This document shows, piece after piece, positions 26,605 to 34,892 of a stretch of DNA of 64,000 nucleotides (the first letter of the stretch is position 1; every line of letters starts with the position of its first letter). This DNA is from Sphingopyxis sp. YR583 (lineage in GTDB: Bacteria; Pseudomonadota; Alphaproteobacteria; Sphingomonadales; Sphingomonadaceae). The notes beneath the pieces were generated by a model. The model was not told where the DNA came from, did not search any database, and saw only the letters and a list, made by a program, of their open reading frames with translations. Location: NCBI RefSeq assembly GCF_900108295.1, contig NZ_FNWK01000003.1, forward strand, positions 124,001-188,000, given 5' to 3'. The position numbers and the translations under genes are program-made.

Positions 26605-28949
26605 GATCCGCTCCATTCGGGTTGTCGCTTCTCGGCGAAGGCTGCAACGCCCTCCCTGAAATCCCTGGTCCGCATGAGCCTCCCGAAAATCCGTCCATTG
26701 GCGGCGAGCGCAGCCTGAAGCGATTCCAGCTCTTCGAGCTTGTTCAAAGCTTCCTTCGACGCGCGGATCGCCGATGGCGAATTCTGCAAGAGCCTGTCGG
26801 CAAGATCGCGTGCTGCGGCGAGCGCGCCGCGGGTGTCGGCGCCGGCGTTGACGATGCCAAGCTCGATCGCTTCGGCGGTGTCGAAGTGCCGCCCTGTCAG
26901 GATCAGTTCCATCGCGGCCTTGCGCCCGATCTGGCGCGTAAGCCGCTGTACGCCGCCTGCCGCCGCATAGAGTCCAACGCGCACTTCCGGGAGCGCGAAG
27001 CGCGCCTGATCTTCGGCAACCGCCAGATCGCAGGCCAGAACGATCTCGAGACCGCCGCCCATCGCGATCCCGTTGACCGCGGCAATTACCGGCTTCGTGC
27101 GATCGAAACGCTCGCAGAGCCCGGCAAAGCCGGTCGGCGGCATCGTCAGATCGCCGCCCTTTGCGGTCACCTTGAGGTCGTTGCCGCTGCAAAAGGCGCG
27201 CTCGCCCGCCCCGGTGACGATCGCCACCCAGAGACCCGGGTCGCGCTCGAACGCATCCCAAATCTCGTGAAGTTCGAAATGGACCGCGCTGTAGAGCGCG
27301 TTCATCGCCTCGGGCCGATTGAGCGTCACCTCCAGGACAGGACCCCGCCGCTCGAGAAGCACATGGTCGAAGCGCCTCGTGGCCAAGCCATCGGCGGGGG
27401 CCGCTTCGCAAAGCCGGCTCCCGGGCTCGATGAAGTTCACGCCCTTCTCATGCACGATCTGCACGGACCGGCCGATCACATCATCCTCATGCAGGCTGAA
27501 AAGGGTTGCGCGGTGGCCGCTCCGCGCACGGGCAATGATCCGTCCTCGCTCGCTGGCGGCAATGACATATCCGCGCGACGGGCGGCCCTTCTTCCAGGTC
27601 ACGCTGCAAGCCTCGATCACGGCTCTGCAAGTCTCGGCGAGTAGCTCGGGCGCTGCGGCCACGTCGATCGCTGTCTGCGCCCCATCGCCAGCTCGCGGCG
27701 CCCAGGCGTCAACCGGTGTCGCCGAATAGACACCAGCCGCTTCCTTCGAGAGATAGCCGCCGTTCGCAAGGACCAGGCCGAAAGCGTTCGGCTCGGCACG
27801 AAGACGTTCCGCCATCGTCGCGATGGCATGCATGGAATAATTGTTGCCGGGGCCGCCGAAGAAAGGGAGCCCGCCTGTAACCGTGCAGGCACGGCTGCGC
27901 CAATCGACCCCGAGCGCCTCGGCCGCCAGAAAGACGGCGCAAGGGAAGCAGCTGTAAAGATCGATATGAGCCATGTCGGACGCGGTCTTGCCCGCCATGG
28001 CGAGCGCGCCGCTCAGGGCCGCTTCCATCGCGGTCGACCGCGACAGATCGGCGCGCTCGGATATCGGCCGGTCCTTCGCCGCGGCATAGCCATGCAAGTA
28101 AACCCATTTTTCGGGGGCTATGCCGAGTTTTCGCGCGACCCCCACCGAAGTCAGAATGAGAGCGGCTCCCTGGTTTACCGCATCCTGCGCGACATGCCAT
28201 TTGAGGTAGGGATCGGCGACCCGGTAGTTATCCCGGCCTTCGGTCTTCAGGAACTCCCGCGAACGCACCTCGGGGAATTGCGAACAGAGGTTGCCCGCGG
28301 CAACCTCGGAAAAGCCAGCCCATAGCTCAGCCATCTGGTCGGCATAATCGTCGCGACTGAGGCCGAGACGCGTGCGAAGCGCCTGCTCGAACACGGGATA
28401 GGTCTGTGTCGGCGCCCCGAGCCCATTGGCGATCTCATGCTCGGTGAGCAAAGCCGGGCCGAGCCCGCGGTCTTGCCAGGGTCCATCGACACTGCGCGAC
28501 CAGTCGAGCGATTGCCGGACTTTCAATGCCTGCTTCATCGCGGCGGTCGCTTCCGCGCCGACGAGGAGCACTGCATCGACATCGCCGGCATAAATCGCCT
28601 CCGCCGCTTCGTTCACGAGCGCCTGCGGCTGATCGCCCCCAACGACCGAGTAGATGCAACAGGCAGAGGCGATGCCAAGGTCGGCCGCGAGGGTCGCAGG
28701 AGGATTCGCGCAGCGCCCGAAAGGCTGGCGGCTGCCCTCGACCGAGTCGAGCATCGAACGGACGACGACGACGCCGTCGATCGTCGCAACGAGCCGCTCG
28801 GCCGCGCCACTGTCCGCGAGCGCCGCGCGGGCTGCTGCGACCTGAAGGTCGAGCGGGCTCGGCGCCGACTCCCCGTCGGATGGCGACCAGTGGCGGACGA
28901 CCTGGCCGACCCCGACCAATATGGGCGTTTGCGGATTCAATTTCGGCAT
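26601..28949 (-). CDS. thiolase-like acetyltransferase fused to an enoyl-CoA hydratase
   Basis: A 782-residue fusion. Residues 1-450 form a thiolase fold of the acetyl-CoA acetyltransferase-like group (ILVGVGQ near 10, VVGGDQPQALVNEAA near 103-116, TGGLPFFGGPGNNYSMHAI near 358-375). Residues 455-515 look like an OB-type tail. Residues 525-782 are a full crotonase with oxyanion loops (FCSGND, GGGLE) and both catalytic glutamates, E635 and E655. In place of the usual thiolase nucleophile region I read ASACCIYSVVGG, so condensing or cleaving activity is uncertain. Hydration by the C-terminal part is likely. There is one continuous frame with no sign of a frameshift. Confidence 0.88.
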   Translation of the reverse strand: MPKLNPQTPILVGVGQVVRHWSPSDGESAPSPLDLQVAAARAALADSGAAERLVATIDGVVVVRSMLDSVEGSRQPFGRCANPPATLAADLGIASACCIYSVVGGDQPQALVNEAAEAIYAGDVDAVLLVGAEATAAMKQALKVRQSLDWSRSVDGPWQDRGLGPALLTEHEIANGLGAPTQTYPVFEQALRTRLGLSRDDYADQMAELWAGFSEVAAGNLCSQFPEVRSREFLKTEGRDNYRVADPYLKWHVAQDAVNQGAALILTSVGVARKLGIAPEKWVYLHGYAAAKDRPISERADLSRSTAMEAALSGALAMAGKTASDMAHIDLYSCFPCAVFLAAEALGVDWRSRACTVTGGLPFFGGPGNNYSMHAIATMAERLRAEPNAFGLVLANGGYLSKEAAGVYSATPVDAWAPRAGDGAQTAIDVAAAPELLAETCRAVIEACSVTWKKGRPSRGYVIAASERGRIIARARSGHRATLFSLHEDDVIGRSVQIVHEKGVNFIEPGSRLCEAAPADGLATRRFDHVLLERRGPVLEVTLNRPEAMNALYSAVHFELHEIWDAFERDPGLWVAIVTGAGERAFCSGNDLKVTAKGGDLTMPPTGFAGLCERFDRTKPVIAAVNGIAMGGGLEIVLACDLAVAEDQARFALPEVRVGLYAAAGGVQRLTRQIGRKAAMELILTGRHFDTAEAIELGIVNAGADTRGALAAARDLADRLLQNSPSAIRASKEALNKLEELESLQAALAANGRIFGRLMRTRDFREGVAAFAEKRQPEWSGS

Positions 28950-29023
28950 CCTCTTCCTCGCTCGGCATGTCTCGATGCGCGCAGCGAGGCGCCGCTACGC
29001 CTTACGGCGCCCGATAGGGACGC

Positions 29024-29341
29024 TCAGTCTTCCTTCGCGATCACGAAGCGCATGCCCGCAATGCGCTCGCTAAAGGGGATTTGGCACGACAGCCGCGAAA
29101 ATGCGTCGCGATCGGACGAGGTGTCCAGCAGATCGGCTTCGTCGTCACTAGGGTCGTCCAACAGCTCCGCGAAGGCAGGATCGACGTGGATATGGCAGGT
29201 CGCGCACGAAAGGCAGCCACCGCACAGCGCCTGCAGTTCATCGAAGCCAGCATCGCGAACGATTTCCATCACGGACAACCCTTCGCTCGCCTCGATCACA
29301 TGCTCGGCGCCGTCGCGGCTCACAACGATCAGATTGGACAT
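29024..29341 (-). CDS. [2Fe-2S] ferredoxin, putidaredoxin/adrenodoxin type
   Basis: A 105-residue ferredoxin starting at ATG 29341, five bases after the P450 stop. The ligands are in CGGCLSCATCH, with the C-x5-C-x2-C spacing, and a fourth cysteine in RLSCQI near residue 88. Acidic patches (DDPSDDEADLLD) suit docking to a P450. It almost certainly feeds electrons to the P450 at 29347. A ferredoxin reductase gene is not nearby. The 264-codon open frame containing it extends upstream, out of frame, through the P450 gene. Confidence 0.93.
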   Translation of the reverse strand: MSNLIVVSRDGAEHVIEASEGLSVMEIVRDAGFDELQALCGGCLSCATCHIHVDPAFAELLDDPSDDEADLLDTSSDRDAFSRLSCQIPFSERIAGMRFVIAKED

Positions 29342-29346
29342 TGCGC

Positions 29347-30699
29347 TCAGGCCTTGCGAACCGGGACCGCGTCGGGGCAGCGGATGATGAAACCGGTCGT
29401 GCGGACCTCCGACGGGTCGACGGCAAGTTCGATGTCGGGAAGGTTGGTAGTCAGCGACCGCATGACATGCGCAAAGCTCTGGCGCGCCAGCTGTTGCCCC
29501 ATGCAGGTATGGCTTCCCGCGCTGAAGGTCAGGTGCGGCGTCCTTTTGCGATGAATGTCGAAGCGATCGGCATCGGGCCAGATGCGCGGGTCGCGATTGG
29601 CAACGCCGAAGATGCCGTACATGCTCGATCCCGCAGGAATATGGACCCCGGCAAGCTCGGTATCCTTGGCCGCAGTGCGCGGAAGGACGAAACCCGAGGG
29701 CATCCAGCGCGTCGCTTCCTCGATTGCGGCGGTGGTCAGCGACGGGTCGGCGACGATCTGCCGATATTGGTCGGGGTGAAGCATCAACGAATAGCCGATA
29801 TTGGCCGCCTGCCGCCACGTCGTCTCGATCCCCGCTGGCAGCAGAAAGCGGCAGTAGACGATGATTTCGCGCGCCGAAAAACGCAGACCTTCGCGTTCGG
29901 CCTGGCTCATCAGCGACATGAGATCACCCTTGTCGAGGTCGCCCTTCGCCTTGCGCTCTTCATAGACCTGCCCGAAATATCGGTCGAGCTCCTCCGCAGC
30001 CCGTCCCGCGGCCTCGAAGTCGCGCGGGCCGCCGAAGACGGCTTCGCCGAGCCCGACGAAATAGGCGAGATCGACCATGTCGATGCCGATCACCTTTGCC
30101 ATGCTCATGTAAAGGAGCGGCAAGGCAAGGTCGCGGCAGAGATCGGCCTCTTCGCCGTCGTCGACCATGCCGCGAATGCGTTGGGTCAGGAACTCGGCAA
30201 GTGGCGCAATCGTATCGTCGGCAAGGTCGGTCAGGAAGCGGCGCGAGAACACCTCCTGCTCGAAGAGTCGGCGCATCGCCTTGTGGTCGGCCCCGTCGAG
30301 TTCGTTCACGAAGGTAAAGCCGGGATTCTGGGCATCACCGTGCGCGCCATAGGCTCCTTCGTTGACGAAGGAGGCGGGATCCAGCACCATCGACTTGAGC
30401 GCGCTATACCCGACGACCGCGAAGTTCGGCAGGGCTAGATCGCGACCAAAACCATTGTACACGGCGAGAGGTCCATATTTCCCGTCGATGTACTGGATCA
30501 CGTCCTGGCCGGCATCGCGCAGTTTTCCGAAATGGCCGAACGGGTCGATCGACACCGCAGGATCAAGACCAGCCACGCCGTGATCCGCAGAACGCAATTG
30601 CTCGTCGGGAATCTCCCGGATCACCCCGTCGAGACGCAGCATCGCCTCCTGGTCGAGCAGCGGATTTGCCGCGATCCTGTCGATAGCCGTGCTACCCAT
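29347..30699 (-). CDS. cytochrome P450
   Basis: A 450-residue soluble P450. The oxygen-binding helix reads PAGIETT with glutamate as the acidic residue, ExxR is EEATR, and the heme loop is FSAGSHTCMG, with serine in place of the usual glycine after Phe. It probably hydroxylates a large hydrophobic substrate brought in by the receptor encoded just upstream. It is cotranscribed with its own ferredoxin. Confidence 0.93.
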   Translation of the reverse strand: MGSTAIDRIAANPLLDQEAMLRLDGVIREIPDEQLRSADHGVAGLDPAVSIDPFGHFGKLRDAGQDVIQYIDGKYGPLAVYNGFGRDLALPNFAVVGYSALKSMVLDPASFVNEGAYGAHGDAQNPGFTFVNELDGADHKAMRRLFEQEVFSRRFLTDLADDTIAPLAEFLTQRIRGMVDDGEEADLCRDLALPLLYMSMAKVIGIDMVDLAYFVGLGEAVFGGPRDFEAAGRAAEELDRYFGQVYEERKAKGDLDKGDLMSLMSQAEREGLRFSAREIIVYCRFLLPAGIETTWRQAANIGYSLMLHPDQYRQIVADPSLTTAAIEEATRWMPSGFVLPRTAAKDTELAGVHIPAGSSMYGIFGVANRDPRIWPDADRFDIHRKRTPHLTFSAGSHTCMGQQLARQSFAHVMRSLTTNLPDIELAVDPSEVRTTGFIIRCPDAVPVRKA

Positions 30700-30754
30700 G
30701 TCTCACTCCACATCTCGATTGAACAAATTCTGCTGGCCTGCCAGGCATTTGGGT

Positions 30755-32935
30755 TCAGAACTTCCGCGACAGCTTCAGACCCCACGTCCGCGGCGGTCCG
30801 TAGTTCCCCATGAACCCGATCCCGAAGTTGATCACATTCTGTTTGTAATCGACGTTGAAGGCGTTGTTCAGAAATGCGGTCAGCTGCGTCTTTTCAGAAG
30901 CATCGGTCAGCGATGCCGAGAAGTTGACGATCGTATAAGGCTTCTGGCTTTCGAGAGGATTTTGATTTTCATAACGCAGCACGACGCGCGAGCTGTGCAG
31001 GAGGTTGGCGTCGAGGCGAAGCGACGACAGGAGCTGACCCCCGAGGTCGAATTCGTTCGAGATCCCGGCGTTGACCGTGAACTTGGGCGCGCGGGGAAGC
31101 GGGCTGCCATCGAGATCGACCTGCTGTGCAGTGACGCTGTCGAAGGTCGTGAAATCCTTGAAGACCGCGTGCTGCCACGTCGGAGCTACAAACAAGTTAA
31201 GGTTTCGCGTCGGGTTCCATCGCAGTTCCGCCTCGACGCCATAAATCTCGGCGTCGGCATTGTTGACCTCGGTCGTCGCCGGCGGAACGTTTCGCGTGAT
31301 CTGCAGATCCTTGTAATCATAGTACCAGGCCGCGACATTGAGTGTGACGGTCCGGTCAAGGAACTGCGACTTGATGCCGGCCTCGAACGCGCTCATTTCC
31401 TCGGGCCGATAGAGCGGAAGGATCGTGCCAGCGCCGCCCGGGAGATTGACGCCGCCGGATTTATAACCCTTCGACCACTGGATATAGGATTGCACGTCGT
31501 CGGCGAGGTCGAACTTCAGGGCTATCTTCGGGATAAACTTGCCGCCCTTGCTCGTAAAGGCACCCTCGAATTCGGGGACGATCGGGTCGAGCGAGAATAT
31601 CTCGCGATATTTGTTGTCCTCATAATTGTAGCGCATGCCGAGATTGGCCGACACGACGTCGTTGAACCGGTAGTTGAGATCGAGGAACGCGGCATAGTTA
31701 TTGATGTTCGCGCGCTGACCGAGGTTGATTGTGGCGCCTACCGGCAGACCCTGCGCAGGCGCGAGGTCGGCCTGCAAGGTCACCGGCAGGTTGCCGTAAT
31801 ATTTCTCGTGGAAATAGTAGAGGCCGACGATCCAGTCGAGATTACCGCTCGTACCGACGAAATTGACTTCCTGGCTGATCGATTTTGAGGTCCGCACGAA
31901 GTCGAACACGTCCTGGAACCGAACCAGCGACCCGTCGGCGTCTACGGCCGCGTGGCTGTTGTGGTCGATATAGCCCGTAAGCGATTTGATCGTCAGATCG
32001 TCGGACGCTTCCCAGGTAAGGACGTTGGAGGCGATAAATGTCTCGCGCCGACCTCCGAAAGGACCGTCGGCAAGGATCTTGTTCGGCTCGGCGATATAGG
32101 TCACCGCCGGGAATACAAGCGGACCGATCGCCTGCTGATAGGCGACCGCTGCCTTGTTCCGCTCGTAGCGAAGCGAGGTTTCATTGCGGAGATCCGAGCC
32201 GACAGGTTCGATCGCCAGCGCGAAGCGGCCATAGATGGTGTCGACACCATTCAGCTGCTGTCCGGTATTGAGGACTCGGACATAACCATCCTGCTTCTCG
32301 CGGCCGCCGCTGACCCGGACGGCAACGCCCGGCGCGATCGATCCCGACACATAGCCGTTGACGCCGATCGCGTCGCGCGAGCCGGTCGATACCTCGATCT
32401 TGCCTGTGAGCTCTTCGGTGGGTTGCTGCGAAACGAAGTTGATGGCGCCGCCAGTCGCATTTCGGCCGTAAAGGGTACCCTGCGGACCGCGCAGCACCTC
32501 GACGCGATCGAGATCGACAGCGCGGAAGGTCGCCATGTCGGAGCGCGGCAGATAGATACCATCGACATATAGCGCGACGGTCGGCTCGGTCGCGCCGGAG
32601 TCGACGTTCGAGCCGGCGCCACGGATCGTGATCAGCGTGGTGCCGAAATGCTCGCCCCAGTTCAGGTTCGGTATGACTTTCGCGATATCGCGAATGTCGC
32701 TCAGGCCTTTTGCCGACAGATCGTCTCCCGAGACGGCGGAAATCGACGCCGGCACGTCCTGCAGCGACTGCGACCGCTTGAGCGCGGTGACGACGATGTC
32801 GCCGTCGCCGCTCGTTTCGTCGACGGGCGCGGTTGTGGGCGCTGCGTCCTGAGCCTGAACCGGCGACGCAACGGCAATTCCCGGAACGAACACGACGGCA
32901 GCCGCCGCCTTGAGCATCGACCTCGAAATACGCAT
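30755..32935 (-). CDS. TonB-dependent receptor
   Basis: A 726-residue outer-membrane receptor from ATG 32935, after GGGAGGATGAAGGC. A signal peptide ends near VQAQD, then GDIVVTALKRSQSLQDVP, then the plug with VEVLRGPQGTLYGRNATGGAIN, and a barrel ending in KF. There is no STN domain. Downstream genes on the same strand encode a P450, ferredoxin, beta-oxidation enzymes and a CoA-transferase, so the cargo is probably their substrate. A shared-type promoter lies upstream at 33130-33161. Confidence 0.93.
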   Translation of the reverse strand: MRISRSMLKAAAAVVFVPGIAVASPVQAQDAAPTTAPVDETSGDGDIVVTALKRSQSLQDVPASISAVSGDDLSAKGLSDIRDIAKVIPNLNWGEHFGTTLITIRGAGSNVDSGATEPTVALYVDGIYLPRSDMATFRAVDLDRVEVLRGPQGTLYGRNATGGAINFVSQQPTEELTGKIEVSTGSRDAIGVNGYVSGSIAPGVAVRVSGGREKQDGYVRVLNTGQQLNGVDTIYGRFALAIEPVGSDLRNETSLRYERNKAAVAYQQAIGPLVFPAVTYIAEPNKILADGPFGGRRETFIASNVLTWEASDDLTIKSLTGYIDHNSHAAVDADGSLVRFQDVFDFVRTSKSISQEVNFVGTSGNLDWIVGLYYFHEKYYGNLPVTLQADLAPAQGLPVGATINLGQRANINNYAAFLDLNYRFNDVVSANLGMRYNYEDNKYREIFSLDPIVPEFEGAFTSKGGKFIPKIALKFDLADDVQSYIQWSKGYKSGGVNLPGGAGTILPLYRPEEMSAFEAGIKSQFLDRTVTLNVAAWYYDYKDLQITRNVPPATTEVNNADAEIYGVEAELRWNPTRNLNLFVAPTWQHAVFKDFTTFDSVTAQQVDLDGSPLPRAPKFTVNAGISNEFDLGGQLLSSLRLDANLLHSSRVVLRYENQNPLESQKPYTIVNFSASLTDASEKTQLTAFLNNAFNVDYKQNVINFGIGFMGNYGPPRTWGLKLSRKF

Positions 32936-33272
32936 GCCTTCATCCTCCCACCAATAGGTTCCCCTAAGGCTCTTGTCCGGCCAATGGGGTATGCGGATCT
33001 GTCCGCTTTTCATCGGACGTTATCGAAGTGAAGAGAGGGCGTTGCCGATCATCGCCGCGCAGCGCGGAAGACCTTTCGGTCGGCCCGTTGCATCCGTCCC
33101 GTTCACTCCGGATCTTCGTCCGACTGATCCGAACTTGTTACAAAACATGTTCCATGTCAACTTCAATTCTTGTAAGGCGATGCGGCAGCCTGAAGAGGTT
33201 GCTGAAATTGGGAAAAGCCCATAAACGCGATTTTGCGCGGTCGCCGATGGGAGGTAACCGGGGGAGACGTTT
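32936..33272. other. 337-bp divergent intergenic region (TonB receptor/TetR)
   Basis: The gap separates the minus-strand receptor gene and the plus-strand tetR-like gene. Short frames on both strands look like noise. Near 33130-33161 it holds the promoter/operator described separately, leaving an untranslated leader of about 190 bases before the receptor. Confidence 0.55.
33130..33161 (-). promoter_or_regulatory. regulon promoter/operator site A (TonB receptor)
   Basis: On the minus strand: GTTGACA (33161-33155), 12 bases, TGTAACA (33142-33136). TTGACA makes a perfect -35 box, and 17 bases later CAAGTT (33137-33132) is a weak -10. The spacer contains ACA-N5-TGT symmetry. Sites B (41361-41390) and C (45558-45587) have the same two heptamers at the same distance. 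Confidence 0.72.
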
Positions 33273-33863
33273 TTGACCGAATCGAAGAAACCGGGCGGCA
33301 AGCAGAGAGTGACGAAGCAAAAGGTCGTCGCCGCTGCGATCCAGTGCTTTAAGCAATATGGCGTGCACCGGACTTCGATGGCCGATATCGCCGACGCTTA
33401 CGGCGCCTCCCGCCAAACGCTCTATCGCCTGTTCGAGAATCGGTCGGTTTTGCTGGAATATATAGCGACCCAGCGCATCGACATACTCATGGCGAACCTC
33501 GCGAAGTTCCTTGCCCAATACAGCCGCTTGAGCGAAGCGATTGTCGAGGGGATGGTCTATTCCATCAAATTGGGTCGCGCCGATGAGCTTTTGATGGAAA
33601 TCATTCTCCAGGAAGGCGACGCGCATTTCACAACCTTCCAATTCGGCGGGACCGAGCAGGTTCAAAAGGCGATGCTCGATGCCTGGCAACCGCTCATCAA
33701 TGCATCGCGCCAAGCGAATGAAATCGCGGACGGTGTGAGCGACGCGGAAATCATCGAATGGCTCAACAACGTCGGCCACTTCCTCAACGTCCGACCGGAC
33801 TATGTCGAGGAAGACCACCGCCGCATCCTGCAGAAATTCGTCCTCCCCTCGCTGAGGCTCTGA
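33273..33863 (+). CDS. TetR family transcriptional regulator
   Basis: A 196-residue regulator starting at TTG 33273, after GGGGGAGA. The helix-turn-helix spans about residues 15-60 (VVAAAIQCFKQYGVHRTSMADIADAYGASRQTLYRLFENR, read here as a domain). The C-terminal ligand domain is helical and unlike its paralogs. It is divergent from the receptor gene and next to regulon site A. It is the most likely repressor of sites A-C, though only position and operator type support this. Confidence 0.9.
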   Translation: MTESKKPGGKQRVTKQKVVAAAIQCFKQYGVHRTSMADIADAYGASRQTLYRLFENRSVLLEYIATQRIDILMANLAKFLAQYSRLSEAIVEGMVYSIKLGRADELLMEIILQEGDAHFTTFQFGGTEQVQKAMLDAWQPLINASRQANEIADGVSDAEIIEWLNNVGHFLNVRPDYVEEDHRRILQKFVLPSLRL

Positions 33864-33866
33864 CGA

Positions 33867-34892
33867 TCAGACCTGCGGCGGCCCGAACGGAGCCTGGACC
33901 AGCTTTCCGCCCTGAAACTCGTTGGGCCCGTTCTCGAGCGCCCCGCCTTCGATCCAGAACGGCCGCGTCGTGCCATTGCGCGGATTGAGAATTGTCTCGA
34001 CGCTGCCGCCGCCAATCAGGTCCCCGCACTGCACGGTGCATGGCATCGAAAGCTCGAAATGCTTTCCCTCCAGCGCCATGACGACACTGCCATATCCGCG
34101 CGCCTTGAATGTCAATTCGCCGAGGGTCGGCTCATATACCACCACCTTGACGCCCTTCGGCGAGATGCCGTCGCCGAGGGCAACCGAGACTTCGGCATCG
34201 ACGACCTCGGCAAGATAGGTGACACCGTCGATCACCAAATAGGCGCAAGGCATGGAATCGCCGGACTGCGAACGCCCGTTCTGGAATCCGAAGCTGTAAT
34301 TCGGGCCGAACGAGCCGCCCAGCCACCAGCCGGCGTAGAGGTCCGCGCGGGGATTGTGGATCAGCCGCGTACCCCAGCTGTGATCGCGGTATGTGCCACC
34401 CTGGACATCGAACCATCGGTCGCCGAGGCGAACGCGCCCCTTGAAATTACCCGCACCCTGAATGTGGTTCGAGAACCAGGTCTCGGTCGTTTGCGTGCGC
34501 GGCGTCAGCGACATGAAATCATAGGGATCATGGACGTCAACGACGTCGATCTCCATCTCGCAATACTCGTCCCGCGCCGTCCACCGGCTCGTCTTGCCGT
34601 CGAAGGTCGCCGACACGAAATCATCGGTCGAAAAGCCGGTCGGAAGCCTATCGGACGAGCGAAAGGGCAGGTCCTGCGCATTACGCGAATAGCCGGGGCC
34701 GTTGCGCGAGACGATCCCGAAGCAGCATTTGGTGAAGCCGCGATTGGGCTGGTGCCCGATACGCATCACGCCGCCCATCTCCTTCTCGGGATCGGCCCAA
34801 CTGAGCACCACGCTTTCCTGCCACCATTCGTCGCCATTATGATCGTGCGGCCACTCGGAATTTTCGGGCATGAGGACGGGATTGACGATCAT
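33867..34892 (-). CDS. AttH/CrtC-like (lipocalin-type) domain protein
   Basis: A 341-residue protein starting at ATG 34892, whose start overlaps the stop of the molybdopterin enzyme gene (ATGA). The pattern WWQESVVLSWADP ... GGTYRDHSWGTR ... YAGWWLGGSFGPNYSFGFQNG is typical of the tandem beta-barrel AttH/CrtC-like proteins. Carotenoid hydratase CrtC and terpenoid-modifying relatives have this fold. It may bind, hydrate or isomerise a lipid-like or terpenoid substrate. No signal peptide is seen. The function is inferred from fold only. Confidence 0.7.
   Translation of the reverse strand: MIVNPVLMPENSEWPHDHNGDEWWQESVVLSWADPEKEMGGVMRIGHQPNRGFTKCCFGIVSRNGPGYSRNAQDLPFRSSDRLPTGFSTDDFVSATFDGKTSRWTARDEYCEMEIDVVDVHDPYDFMSLTPRTQTTETWFSNHIQGAGNFKGRVRLGDRWFDVQGGTYRDHSWGTRLIHNPRADLYAGWWLGGSFGPNYSFGFQNGRSQSGDSMPCAYLVIDGVTYLAEVVDAEVSVALGDGISPKGVKVVVYEPTLGELTFKARGYGSVVMALEGKHFELSMPCTVQCGDLIGGGSVETILNPRNGTTRPFWIEGGALENGPNEFQGGKLVQAPFGPPQV

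Noticed and set aside
26605..27411. Long N-terminal extension of the CoA-transferase frame
   Set aside because: These codons overlap the crotonase domain of the fusion gene in another frame and are arginine-rich; the true start is the coupled ATG at 26604.
29342..29818. N-terminal extension of the ferredoxin frame
   Set aside because: It is an out-of-frame reading of the P450 gene; the ferredoxin is complete from ATG 29341.
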